Source: Nonomuraea typhae (GTDB lineage: Bacteria > Actinomycetota > Actinomycetes > Streptosporangiales > Streptosporangiaceae). Taken from it: a stretch of DNA of 64,000 nt. A model generated the notes under the pieces. The model was not told the origin of the DNA and searched no databases. It was given only the letters and a program-made list of their open reading frames with translations. The position numbers were made by a program, and so were the translations under genes. Below are positions 8,866-17,520 of this stretch, one piece after another (the stretch's first letter is position 1; the number at the start of each line of letters is the position of its first letter). The stretch spans positions 620,001-684,000 of the forward strand of contig NZ_VRLV01000003.1 in the NCBI RefSeq assembly GCF_009760925.1, in the 5' to 3' direction.

Positions 8866-9714
8866 TCATAGTTCTTCGGTCGTCCCCTTCGGTCGTCTGC
8901 GGCGCGGCGGCGGGGTGACGCCGTCGGCCATGCGGCGGGCGGTGACGAGGAAACCCGTGTGGCCGATCATCCGATGATCAGGTCGTACGGCCAGGCCCTC
9001 GACATGCCAGTCGCGAAGGAGGGTCTCCCACGCATGGGGCTCGGTGAAACTCCCGTGATCCCGAATCGTCTCCACCGTCTTGGACATCTGGGTCGTCGTC
9101 GCGACGTAACAGCAGATGACCCCACCCGGGGTGAGCGCCTTGGCGGCGGCGTCCACGCACTCCCAGGGGGCCAGCATGTCGAGGATGACCCGGTCGACGT
9201 CGATCTCGTCGATCGACTCGTTGAGGTCGCCCACGACCAGGCGCCAGCTGTCCATGGCGCCGCCGTAGAACTTCTCCACGTTCTTGCGGGCCACGTCGGC
9301 GAACTCCTGGCGGCGCTCGTAGGAGGTCACGTGCCCCTCGGGGCCGACCGCGCGCAGCAGGAAGCAGGTCAGCGCGCCGGAGCCCACCCCGGCCTCGATG
9401 ACCCGGGCGCCGGGGAAGACGTCGGCCATGCCGACGATCATCGAGGCGTCCTTGGGGTAGATGACGGCGGCGCCGCGCGGCATGGCCAGGGTGTAGTCCT
9501 GCAGCAGGTGCCGGAAGGCGAGGTACTGGGTGCCGCCGGACGAACGCACCACGGAGCCCTCGGGCTGCCCGATCAGATCGCTGTGCGGGATGGCGCCCTT
9601 GTGGGTGTGGAAGACGCCGTCCTCTTTGAGCGTGATCGTGTGGCGCTTGTTCTTGGGGTCGGTGAGCTGCACCTGATCCCCCGCCTGGAAAGGCCCATGC
9701 CTGCGGAAACCCAT
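8866..9714 (-). CDS. trmI: tRNA (adenine-58-N1)-methyltransferase TrmI
   Basis: SAM-dependent methylation of A58 in the T-loop of tRNAs. It has 282 residues from ATG 9714. A small N-terminal beta domain (FQAGDQVQLTDPKNKRHTITL) precedes the Rossmann fold. EAGVGSG (107-113) is the SAM-binding motif I, and VILDMLAPWECV is the catalytic-loop region. PKDASMIV is a family hallmark. The tail is basic and proline-rich (PPPRRRRPKG). It lies directly upstream of mpa in the same direction, a pairing conserved in many actinobacteria (family knowledge). No SD is visible; TATAAC about 11 bases before the ATG suggests a very short leader. It is divergent from the GNAT gene. Confidence 0.92.
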   Translation of the reverse strand: MGFRRHGPFQAGDQVQLTDPKNKRHTITLKEDGVFHTHKGAIPHSDLIGQPEGSVVRSSGGTQYLAFRHLLQDYTLAMPRGAAVIYPKDASMIVGMADVFPGARVIEAGVGSGALTCFLLRAVGPEGHVTSYERRQEFADVARKNVEKFYGGAMDSWRLVVGDLNESIDEIDVDRVILDMLAPWECVDAAAKALTPGGVICCYVATTTQMSKTVETIRDHGSFTEPHAWETLLRDWHVEGLAVRPDHRMIGHTGFLVTARRMADGVTPPPRRRRPKGTTEEL

Positions 9715-9768
9715 GGCGGCAAGGTTATAGGGATTTCGACTGGCCCAGACGCGCGATATGAAGGGGGG

Positions 9769-10875
9769 ATGTTCCCGCGCGATGTGCTCTCCGCCGGTCC
9801 GCTGTTGCTCCGGCCCCCCTCCCACGGCGATCTCGGGGCGATCGTCGAGGCGTCCAACGACCCGGTGATGGCCCGGTTCATGCCGCTCCTGCCCAGCCCC
9901 TACACGACGGCCGACGCCCAGGGGTACCTCGCGCTGGCGGCCCGGCGGTGGGACGAGGGCGGCGCCGAGTTCACCGTCACCCGGGACGGCCGGCACGTCG
10001 GCGCGATCGGCCTGACGCCGCCGGACCGCTGGGGCACGGTCTCGATGGGCTACTGGGTGGCGCCCGCCGCGCGGGGCGCCGGCGTGGCCGGCACGGCGGC
10101 CAGGGCGGTGGCCGACTGGGCGCTCGACCACGGGGCCCGCCGCGTGGAGCTGGAGGCCGAGGTGGAGAACCTCGGCAGCCTGCGTGTCGCCTACAAGGCC
10201 GGGTTCCGCCAGGAGGGCGTCCGGCGCGAGGCCAAGGCGCTGCGCGACGGCCGCCGCTCGGACCTGGTGACGTTCGGCCGGCTTCCGGGCGAGGCGGTGG
10301 AGACGGCCGGGCCGTACTTCCCCTTCTTCCGGGACGGGCACCTGACCGACGGCGTGGTACGGCTGGCGCCGATGGCCGAGGAGCACGCCCAGCCGTTCAT
10401 GGCCATGCTGGAGGAGCCGGTCGTGCGGCGCTATTCGCTGATGCCGCCGTCGCCGCTGGCCGAGCACGTACGGCGGTGCCGCTACACCGGCTTCTGGTGG
10501 ATGTCGGGGCAGCGGGTGGAGCTGGCGATCACCGATGCGGCCACCGGGGCGTTCGCCGGGCACGTGCAGCTGGTGAACGTGACGCAGGTGCTGCACCAGG
10601 CGATGGTCGGCTACGCGCTGATGCCGTCCTTCCACGGCAGGGGCTTCATGAGCCGGGCGCTGGCGCTGCTGGTGGACTGGGCCTTCTCGGCCACGCCGCT
10701 GCGCCGGCTGACGGCGGGCACGAACGTGGACAACGCGCCCTCCCACCGGGTGCTGGAACGTGCCGGGTTCGCCAGGGAGTCGGTGCATCGCCAGATCATC
10801 CCCAGCGTGGACGGCGGCTGGGCCGACGACGTCACGTGGGAGCTCCTGCATCCGAAGTTGGGGGAAAAATCCTGA
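9769..10875 (+). CDS. Tandem GNAT acetyltransferase (RimJ/RimL-like)
   Basis: Protein of 368 residues from ATG 9769 with SD-like AAGGGGGG immediately upstream. It contains two complete GNAT domains. Domain 1 (about 5-175) has LLLRPPSHGDL, then WVAPAARGAGVAGTAARAV for acetyl-CoA binding and NLGSLRVAYKAGFRQEGVRR. Domain 2 (about 190-365) has VVRLAPMAEEHA, then GYALMPSFHGRGFMSRAL and DNAPSHRVLERAGFARE. Both acetyl-CoA loops look functional. Each half resembles N-terminal or ribosomal-protein acetyltransferases, but the substrate cannot be told. It is divergent from trmI, with about 54 bases between starts. Confidence 0.88.
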   Translation: MFPRDVLSAGPLLLRPPSHGDLGAIVEASNDPVMARFMPLLPSPYTTADAQGYLALAARRWDEGGAEFTVTRDGRHVGAIGLTPPDRWGTVSMGYWVAPAARGAGVAGTAARAVADWALDHGARRVELEAEVENLGSLRVAYKAGFRQEGVRREAKALRDGRRSDLVTFGRLPGEAVETAGPYFPFFRDGHLTDGVVRLAPMAEEHAQPFMAMLEEPVVRRYSLMPPSPLAEHVRRCRYTGFWWMSGQRVELAITDAATGAFAGHVQLVNVTQVLHQAMVGYALMPSFHGRGFMSRALALLVDWAFSATPLRRLTAGTNVDNAPSHRVLERAGFARESVHRQIIPSVDGGWADDVTWELLHPKLGEKS

Positions 10876-10965
10876 TTTCTTGTGAAGGTATGGCCAAGGG
10901 CGGTTTTGGGGGGTATTAGTCGGAATCACCGACCCACCAGGCACCGCCCGGCCATGGGGAACCTC

Positions 10966-11472
10966 ATGAGACCAAGCCGCACCGACGCTGTTGTGGACGA
11001 GCTCATCCAGGCATTCTCCCGCGTGGACGCGGAAGCGCTCACCGACCTCCTGACCTGGTCGGCCGCCGCCGTGACCGGCGTGGGCTACGCCGGGTTCGTC
11101 CAGGTGGACCCGCTGCGGGAACTCGCCCGCTCGGTCGCCCTGCACGCCCCGCGCGGCGACCCGCTGCGGGTCCGCGCCTGGCTGGCCGAGTCCGGGGTCC
11201 TGAAGGAACTGGCCGCCTACGCCCGGCCCGTCGTCCTGCCCCGCGACCATGCGGTGGGCGAACCCGGCTTCCTGGCCGTCCCGGTCCCGCTGGCCACCCG
11301 GGAGCACGCCTTCCTGTGGGCGGCCGGGCGGGACTTCGACGACACCGACGCCCACCTGCTCGGCCGCTTCGCCACCGCCGCCGGCCGCGCCCTGGAGGCG
11401 GCCAGCGGCATGGAGGCGGCCGTCCGCCTCCTGCGCGGCGTGCAGACCTTCCGCACCCCCGCCGGAGCCTGA
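10966..11472 (+). CDS. Small GAF-like sensor-domain protein
   Basis: Protein of 168 residues from ATG 10966; an in-frame ATG lies at 10954. There is no membrane segment or output domain. The C-terminal half (GFLAVPVPLATREHAFLWAAGRDFDDTDAHLLGRFATA split over residues 100-145) follows the GAF pattern seen in actinomycete sensor proteins. An N-terminal helical part (VVDELIQAFSRVDAEALTDLL) precedes it. It may be a stand-alone small-molecule binding protein. Its stop lies 2 bases from the stop of the convergent EACC1 gene. The function is not known. Confidence 0.6.
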   Translation: MRPSRTDAVVDELIQAFSRVDAEALTDLLTWSAAAVTGVGYAGFVQVDPLRELARSVALHAPRGDPLRVRAWLAESGVLKELAAYARPVVLPRDHAVGEPGFLAVPVPLATREHAFLWAAGRDFDDTDAHLLGRFATAAGRALEAASGMEAAVRLLRGVQTFRTPAGA

Positions 11473-11474
11473 CG

Positions 11475-11828
11475 TCATTGCCCGGCGGCGTGCAGCGCCT
11501 CGCGCAGGACGGCGTCCACCTGGCGGGCGAGCCGGTCCACGTCCACCTCGCCGCGCAGGTCGAGCTCGGTGACGCGCCGGCCGACCCGCAGCTTGAGCGT
11601 GACACCCGCGCCGCGCACCCGCAGCCACAGCTCGACGGTCCGGCTCAGCGCCGTGGCCTGGGCGCCGGTCTCGACCGCGACCCTGAGCTCGGGCGGCGCG
11701 CCCATCCGGCCGGGGGCGGGCGGCGGCGTCAGCAGGCGGACCCTGCCGCGCAGCGCGTCCACGTCGCGCAGCCACTCCTCCAGGGAGTGCAGCAGGTCGG
11801 CCTCGGCCTCCAGCGTGATGTCGGGCAC
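11475..11828 (-). CDS. Effector-associated constant component EACC1 protein
   Basis: Protein of 117 residues from GTG 11828, with SD GAGGTGA about 7 bases upstream. The sequence matches the EACC1 pattern I know from actinobacteria: an acidic start, LLHSLEEWLRDVDALRGRVRL, a proline-rich PPAPGRMGAPPELRVAV link, ALSRTVELWLR and a final beta-rich V-L-D repeat. EACC1 proteins were described as constant partners of variable effectors (caspase-like or trypsin-like proteases and others) in predicted conflict systems. Here no protease is adjacent. The gene lies 51 bases downstream of the DUF4145-YbaK gene in the same direction, so that protein is its likely partner. Family assignment is from memory. 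Confidence 0.7.
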   Translation of the reverse strand: MPDITLEAEADLLHSLEEWLRDVDALRGRVRLLTPPPAPGRMGAPPELRVAVETGAQATALSRTVELWLRVRGAGVTLKLRVGRRVTELDLRGEVDVDRLARQVDAVLREALHAAGQ

Positions 11829-11879
11829 GTGCGTCTCACCTCGGACTCGGGATTGGGGCCGGGGCCTGGATCGGGGCGG

Positions 11880-13010
11880 TCATTTCATGATCTGGGCGGT
11901 TCTGGCGGCAGTGACGCGGATCAGGTCGCCCGGCGCGAGTTCCAGCTCGAGCCCGTGCCGGCCGCTGGGGATGAAGACGCTGTCCTGCCCGGCCGCCCCC
12001 GCGTCCAGCACCGACGGCAGGTACGGCAGAGCCACCGGGCTGAGGACGTCGGCGGCGATGGCCTCGCCGATCCTGGCCACGTCGGCGCGTTCGGCGACCC
12101 GGGCGGCGGCGGCGCCGAACGCGGCGGCCAGGGCGTGTTCGTCGATCCGGCCCTCGATGGGGGCGATGGCCAGGACGGCGTGGTGGCCCAGGTAGAGCAG
12201 GACGGCCTTCAGCATGCGCGGCGGCGGCACGCCGAGGGCCCGTGCGACGGCGGCCCGGGACTTGGTGTGGGCGGGATCGTGCGGATAGGGGTGAACGACG
12301 AATGGGGTCCGGGTTTTGCGAAGAATGCGCATGGCCGGGGTCTCGACGCGTACTGCGCGGCTTTTCCGGGTATTCGGGGCCGCCCTGGCCCGCCGTACCT
12401 GAAAATGCTGATATTTCGGCGAAAAGACATATAAGTAGTCGATGAGTGCTTCGGCGAGTTCCACCGCGTCGGCGGCCTCGCGGCGGGTGAGGGCGGCGGC
12501 GCCCAGGTGGGCGGCCTCGTTGCCGAGTTCGCGCAGTTCCTCGGCCCAGCCGAGCAGCCGGCCGTCGATCAGCCCGCGTGCCCGCAGCTCGTGCAGGGCG
12601 TGGAAGAGGGTGCGGCCGGTGACGCCGTGGTCGGCGCAGACGGCCTCCAGCAGGCGGCGCACGTGCAGGACGGCCGCGGCCGGCGAGCCCGCGCGCAGGC
12701 CCGTTCTGGCCTGGGTCAGTTCGGTGCGCACGACGTCCGGGACCTGCTCGCCGATCTCCCGTCCCGGCGCCGGCCAGAGCACCTCCGCGGGGCGGGCGGG
12801 CAGGTCGTCGGGGTCGGCGTCCGGTTCCTCCTCGCCGGACAGCAGCAACATCGCCTGCCCGCAGCTCTGGCAGGCGGCCAGCGCGAACGGCCGTAATTCG
12901 GCCGGCAGGAAAACCCGGTGAGGGGCGTCCGCTTCACGGGCCAGCGTCTGCCGGCCGCAACCCGGGCAATCGACGTCGAATTTCGCCCCCCACCGCGCCA
13001 CAGAACGCAA
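11880..13010 (-). CDS. DUF4145 domain fused to YbaK-like tRNA deacylase domain
   Basis: One continuous 376-residue frame from TTG 13010; a GTG at 13001 is an alternative and no SD is obvious. Residues 1-60 hold a zinc-ribbon-like pair, C15-P-G-C18 and C47-Q-S-C50. Residues 85-200 match DUF4145, including R160-E-L-G-N-E-A-A-H168, the conserved R...GNxxAH motif. Residues 222-376 match the YbaK/ProX editing domain: TPAMRIL, FVVHPYPHD, MLKAVLL with K268 at the family's conserved lysine, APIEGRID and FIPSGRHGLELELAPGDLIRVTA. YbaK domains hydrolyse mischarged aminoacyl-tRNA. The 20-residue linker is basic and its DNA is less GC-rich. It probably forms an operon with EACC1. I do not know of this fusion. 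Confidence 0.75.
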   Translation of the reverse strand: MRSVARWGAKFDVDCPGCGRQTLAREADAPHRVFLPAELRPFALAACQSCGQAMLLLSGEEEPDADPDDLPARPAEVLWPAPGREIGEQVPDVVRTELTQARTGLRAGSPAAAVLHVRRLLEAVCADHGVTGRTLFHALHELRARGLIDGRLLGWAEELRELGNEAAHLGAAALTRREAADAVELAEALIDYLYVFSPKYQHFQVRRARAAPNTRKSRAVRVETPAMRILRKTRTPFVVHPYPHDPAHTKSRAAVARALGVPPPRMLKAVLLYLGHHAVLAIAPIEGRIDEHALAAAFGAAAARVAERADVARIGEAIAADVLSPVALPYLPSVLDAGAAGQDSVFIPSGRHGLELELAPGDLIRVTAARTAQIMK

Positions 13011-13054
13011 GATATTCGATCACATAAAGCGTATCAAGGGCGTAATCTCCCAGT

Positions 13055-15718
13055 ATGAAGACCTGGCCCTTCGCCGGGCGCAGGCAGGAGCTGGAGCACC
13101 TGGCACGCCTGGCGCGCGACCCGACCGCCCAGGGCGTGCTCATCGCCGGGCCGGCCGGAGTCGGCAAGAGCCGGCTCGCCGCGAAGACGCTCGACGCCTT
13201 CCGCCCCGCGAAGGTGACCCTGCTCCCCGTCACCGCCACCAAGGCGGCCGCCGCCATCCCCAACGGCGCCCTGGCCGACCTCATCCCCCGCGACCACCCG
13301 CCCCACCTCGTCAACACCCTGCGCTGGGCCGGCGAGGAACTCCTCAAGCAGGCCCGCGGCCGCGTCCTCGTCCTGGCCGTCGACGACGCCCACCTGCTCG
13401 ACAGCCACTCCGCCGAGGTGATCGCCTCCCTGGTCCGCGGCCGGCTGGCCCGCCTGGTCGCCACCCTGCGCACCGGCGAACCAGCCCCCGACTCGGTGAC
13501 GGGCCTGTGGCGCGACGGCCACGTGCGCCGCCTGGACGTCGTGCCGTTCACCGACGCCGACCTGGTCGCCGTCCTGACCGCCGCCCTGGGCGGCCCGCCC
13601 GACGACGCCACCGCCCGCCGCCTCGGCGAGATCACCGAGGGCAACGCGCTGTTCCTGCACGAGGTGGTCACCGCCGCCCGCGCCTCTGGAGCGCTCCACC
13701 CGATCCAGGGCGTATGGAAGCTGACCGGCGACCCGCCCCTCGCGCCGCGCCTGGCCGACCTCATCCACGAGCGCATCGGCGCCCTGTCGGCGTCCCTGAA
13801 GGCCGTCCTCGAATACACCGCCTTCGCCGAGCCCGTGGGCGCCCGCACCCTGTCGGCCCTGTGCTCGGAGGAGGCGGTGCTGGAAGCCGAGGAACGCGGC
13901 CTCATCAAGGTGAGCGTGGAACGCCGCAGGGAGGTCGCCCGCCTCGGCCACCCGCTCTACGGAGAGGTCGCCCGCGAGCACTGCCCAGAACTCCGCCGCC
14001 GTCGCAGGCACGCCGACCTCGTCGCCGCCCTCGAACCCACCGGCCTGCGCCGCGTCGAGGACCTGGTCCGCGTCACCGTCTGGCGCCTGGCCGCCGGCCT
14101 CGGCGCCGCCCCCGAACCCCTCCTGACCGCCTGCCGCCTGGCCTGGGCCGCCCACGACTACCCCACCGCCATCCGCCTGGGCGAGGCCGCCCTGGAGGCG
14201 GGCGGCGACGCCGGGGCCGCCGTCCAGCTCGCCACCGTCCTCGACTACGCCCAGCAGCCCGACCGGGCCCGCGCCGTCCTGGACGCCGTCCCGCCGCCCG
14301 CCGACGAACCCGGCCGGGCCCGCCTCGCCCAGGCCGTGGCCAGCAACCTCGCCTGGGGCATGGACCGCCTCGGCGACGCCCTCGACCTCCTGGCCACCAC
14401 CGAACCCGCCCTCACCGACCCCGCCCTCCGCCTCCACCTGGCCACCCAGCGCCTGTCCCTGTCCGCCTCCGCCGCCCGCCCCGCCGACGCCCTCCGCCTC
14501 AGCGCGTCCCTCCTGCCGGGTACGGCGCGGCCCGCCGTACCCGGGGCTTGGGCGTCCCGTGCGGCGGGGCCCGGGGCCGTGGAGCTGGGGCCGGTGCTAC
14601 GGGCGCAGGTGCTCAGCTCGCGGGCCCTGGCCCTGTGTTACGCCGGGCGCGCCCACGAGGCCGCCGACCTGGTGCGCGAGGTTCTGAGTGCGGAGGCGGC
14701 GTGGCGGGACGGCATCCCGGCGCTGGTCTCGCCCCTGCATTCCACGTGGGCCATGTGCGGCTATTTCGCCGGCGAGCTCCCCGTCATGGACGCCGCCATC
14801 GCCTCCATGCGCGCCGAACTCGCCGGGCAGCGCGGCTGGTCCAGAGGCGAGGGCAGCCTGGCGCTGTCACGGGGTCACGCGGCGACGCTACGCGGTGAGC
14901 TGGGGGCCGCGCTGCTCATCCTGCACTCCCCGGCCAACCACGAGACGGCGGTGACCGTGGGCGGCTGCATGGGGGCGTATGCGGCGGTTCAGGCGCTACG
15001 CGGTGACGCCCCGGCCGCGCGGGAGACGCTGCGCGCCGCCCTGGAACGCAACCGGGCGACCTGGACCGCGTTCACCCGCTGGGTGGCCCTGACCCGGGTA
15101 TGGATCGCCGCCGCCGCGGGCGAGCACGAACACGCCGTCGACCTGGCCCTGGCCGCCGCGGCGGACAGCCGGGCCGCGGGGCTGGCGGCGTTCGAGTCGG
15201 TGGCGCTGCACGACGTGGTACGCCTCGGGGCGCCGCACTCGGCCCTGCCCCGCCTGGAGGAGCTGGCCGCGGTGGTGGACGGCCCAAGGGTACGGCTGGC
15301 GGCCCGCCACGCCCGCGCCCTGGCCGCCGGCGACCCGGGCGGCCTGCTGGAGGTGGCTTCCGGCTTCGACACCTTGGGGCTGCGCCTGCACGCGGCCGAG
15401 TCCGCCGCCCAGGCCGCCGCGCTGCTCCGCCGTACCAGGGGTGAGAAGGCGGCCCGTGCGGCGGCGACCGAGGCGTGGTCGCTGGCCGGCGCCTGCCAGG
15501 GCGTGGACACCCCGGCCCTGCGCGGACTGGCCGCACCGAACCTGACCAACCGCGAACTCCAGGTGGCCAAGCTGACCGCCGCCGGCCTCACCCACCGCGA
15601 GATCGCCGAGCGCCTGGGCATCGCCATCCGCACGGCGATGAACCACCGCAACCAGGCGTACTGGAAGCTGGGCGTCAACTCTCCCGCCGAACTCGCCCGA
15701 GCCCTGACCCGCCACTAG
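13055..15718 (+). CDS. Large ATP-binding LuxR-family regulator (LAL type)
   Basis: Transcriptional regulator of 887 residues from ATG 13055. An N-terminal STAND/AAA ATPase has Walker A GPAGVGKS (32-39) and Walker B VLVLAVDDAHLLD (about 104-116). A long helical TPR-like middle part follows. The C-terminal LuxR HTH reads LTNRELQVAKLTAAGLTHRE then IAERLGIAIRTAMNHRNQAY. The recognition helix has TAMNH instead of the usual TVENH, a mild departure. It is divergent from the DUF4145-YbaK gene with only 44 bases between starts, so the two probably share a control region. The inducer is unknown. It converges on the ABC exporter. Confidence 0.88.
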   Translation: MKTWPFAGRRQELEHLARLARDPTAQGVLIAGPAGVGKSRLAAKTLDAFRPAKVTLLPVTATKAAAAIPNGALADLIPRDHPPHLVNTLRWAGEELLKQARGRVLVLAVDDAHLLDSHSAEVIASLVRGRLARLVATLRTGEPAPDSVTGLWRDGHVRRLDVVPFTDADLVAVLTAALGGPPDDATARRLGEITEGNALFLHEVVTAARASGALHPIQGVWKLTGDPPLAPRLADLIHERIGALSASLKAVLEYTAFAEPVGARTLSALCSEEAVLEAEERGLIKVSVERRREVARLGHPLYGEVAREHCPELRRRRRHADLVAALEPTGLRRVEDLVRVTVWRLAAGLGAAPEPLLTACRLAWAAHDYPTAIRLGEAALEAGGDAGAAVQLATVLDYAQQPDRARAVLDAVPPPADEPGRARLAQAVASNLAWGMDRLGDALDLLATTEPALTDPALRLHLATQRLSLSASAARPADALRLSASLLPGTARPAVPGAWASRAAGPGAVELGPVLRAQVLSSRALALCYAGRAHEAADLVREVLSAEAAWRDGIPALVSPLHSTWAMCGYFAGELPVMDAAIASMRAELAGQRGWSRGEGSLALSRGHAATLRGELGAALLILHSPANHETAVTVGGCMGAYAAVQALRGDAPAARETLRAALERNRATWTAFTRWVALTRVWIAAAAGEHEHAVDLALAAAADSRAAGLAAFESVALHDVVRLGAPHSALPRLEELAAVVDGPRVRLAARHARALAAGDPGGLLEVASGFDTLGLRLHAAESAAQAAALLRRTRGEKAARAAATEAWSLAGACQGVDTPALRGLAAPNLTNRELQVAKLTAAGLTHREIAERLGIAIRTAMNHRNQAYWKLGVNSPAELARALTRH

Positions 15719-15719
15719 C

Positions 15720-15734
15720 CCGGCCTCGGGCCGG
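15720..15734. terminator. Short GC hairpin between convergent genes
   Basis: CCGGCC (15720-15725) pairs with GGCCGG (15729-15734) across 3 bases in the 23-base gap between luxR and the ABC exporter. It could act in both directions. The stem is only 6 bp and lacks a U-tract. Confidence 0.35.
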
Positions 15735-15741
15735 CCGGCGG

Positions 15742-17520
15742 CTACGGGGTGTCCTTGGGTGGGTGGTGGCTGGTCCAGGCGGCCCAGTGGCCCGCGTAGG
15801 GGCCGCCCGCGGCGCGCAGGGTGTCGTGGGGGCCGTGTTCCACCACGCGGCCGTTCTCCATGACGACGACCCGGTCGGCCGTGGCGGCCTGGGTGAGGCG
15901 GTGGGCGACGATGAGGGCGGTTCTGCCGTCGATGGCCTGTTCCACGGCGCGTTCCAGGGCGTCGGCGCCGGTGCTGCCGGCTTCGGCGGTGGCCTCGTCG
16001 AGCACGGCCACGGCCGGGTCGGCCAGGACCAGCCGGGCCAGGGCGAGCTGCTGGCGCTGGGCGCCGGTCAGGCGGTGGCCGCCGTGGCCGACGACCGTGG
16101 ACAGGCCGCCGGGCAGCGCCTCCGCCCAGCCGAGCGCGCCCACCCTGGACAGGGCGGCGCGGAGATCCGCGTCGGTGGCGTCCGGGCGGGCCAGCCGCAG
16201 GTCGTCGGCGAGCGGGCCGGCGAACACGTGGGCCTCCTGCGTCACCATGGCCACCCCGCCCGGCGTCCGGACCATGCCGGACGTGGGCTCGTGCACCCCG
16301 GCGACGATCTTGGCCAGCGTGGTCTTGCCGGCGCCGCTCGGCCCCACCAGGGCGACGCGTTCGCCGGGTGCGATGTCGAGGTCGACGTCGTGCAGGACCG
16401 GACGTCCCGGCTCGTAGGCGTGACCGAGCCCGCGGACGCTGATCCGGCCGTCGTCCCCGACGGCGGCTTCGGCCCGGGCCGCCTGGTCGGCGACGCCGAT
16501 CAGGCGGGACAGGCTGGCGTTCGCCGCCTGGGCGTCGTCCAGGAGGGCGAGTGCCGTGTTGATCGGGCCGAACAGGTTGAGGAAGTACAACGCGGCGGCG
16601 GTAGCCGTACCGACCGACACCGAGCCGTTCTGCACCAGCAGCACCCCCGCGGCCAGGACGGCGGCCAGCCCGGTGTACTCGGCGATGTGCAGGCGGCTGT
16701 AGAAGCGCAGCACGAGGTGGATGCCGCGTTTCGTCAGGTCCATGGCCGCCCGCGAGCTGGCGTCCACGCGGCCGGCGTGCTCGGCCTCGGCGCGCAGCGC
16801 CCGCACGGTCGGGGCGCCGACGATGGTGTCGAGCAGTTGCTGCTGCTGCTCGCCGGTCGCGACCCGCTGGGCGGCATACAGGGGTACGGCGTTGCGGACG
16901 TACCAGCGGCCTGTGTGCACCTGCACCGGGATGGCCAGCAGGGCGGCGACCATGAAGCGCCAGTCCAGCAGCGCCATGGCCACGAGCGTGAGCACGATCG
17001 ACAGCAGCGAGCGGGCCAGCGCGGGCAGCGCCGATCGCACGGCCTCGGCCACGCGTGCGACGTCGCCGGTCACGCGGGCGGTGAGGTCTCCGGAGCCGGC
17101 GCGTTCGACCTGGTCCAGGGGCAGGGTCAGGGCTCGTTCGACGAAGCGTTCGCGCAGTTCGGCCAGGGCGGTCTCGCCGAGCCTGGCCACGAGGACCAGC
17201 CCCCAGGCGGTCAGCGCGCCCTGAACCAGTCCGGCCAGCGCCAGCAACGCGACCGGCGTGGTGAGCGCGGCGGCGGGGGCGCGCCCGGCCACCAGGTCCA
17301 CGACCTGGCCGAGCAGCGGCTGGACCGCGAGCCCTGCGGAGGTGGCGACCACCAGCAGGGCGAAACCGGCGGCGGCCACCGCGCGATGCGGTCGCATGAC
17401 CTCGTAGACGGCGGCGCGGGTGCGGGCGGGCGTGGCGGTGGGAAGAAGCTCCTTCCCACCGGCGCCGTCCGGGGTGCGGGGGTGGTTCGCGTCGTCGTCG
17501 GAAGACAGAGGGGACGTCAT
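15742..17520 (-). CDS. ABC exporter half-transporter, catalytically competent subunit
   Basis: Membrane exporter half of 592 residues from ATG 17520. The order is TM domain (about 35-320) then nucleotide-binding domain. Walker A is GPSGAGKTT (393-401), Walker B VAVLDEATAE and the switch histidine sits in IVAHRL. The signature is altered to LTGAQ (484-488) instead of LSGGQ. The start overlaps the stop of the partner gene by 4 bases, so the two almost certainly form a heterodimer. With an intact Walker A/B it supplies the one consensus ATP site, completed by the partner's LSGGQ. Iron boxes upstream suggest a siderophore-related exporter or an IrtAB-like importer (inference). Confidence 0.88.
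   Translation of the reverse strand: MTSPLSSDDDANHPRTPDGAGGKELLPTATPARTRAAVYEVMRPHRAVAAAGFALLVVATSAGLAVQPLLGQVVDLVAGRAPAAALTTPVALLALAGLVQGALTAWGLVLVARLGETALAELRERFVERALTLPLDQVERAGSGDLTARVTGDVARVAEAVRSALPALARSLLSIVLTLVAMALLDWRFMVAALLAIPVQVHTGRWYVRNAVPLYAAQRVATGEQQQQLLDTIVGAPTVRALRAEAEHAGRVDASSRAAMDLTKRGIHLVLRFYSRLHIAEYTGLAAVLAAGVLLVQNGSVSVGTATAAALYFLNLFGPINTALALLDDAQAANASLSRLIGVADQAARAEAAVGDDGRISVRGLGHAYEPGRPVLHDVDLDIAPGERVALVGPSGAGKTTLAKIVAGVHEPTSGMVRTPGGVAMVTQEAHVFAGPLADDLRLARPDATDADLRAALSRVGALGWAEALPGGLSTVVGHGGHRLTGAQRQQLALARLVLADPAVAVLDEATAEAGSTGADALERAVEQAIDGRTALIVAHRLTQAATADRVVVMENGRVVEHGPHDTLRAAGGPYAGHWAAWTSHHPPKDTP

Noticed and set aside
8866-11775. A 969-codon open frame on the minus strand
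   Set aside because: Only its last 282 codons, the trmI gene, look like protein. The rest is a low-complexity His/Arg/Gly shadow of the GNAT and GAF genes, caused by the scarcity of stops in GC-rich DNA.
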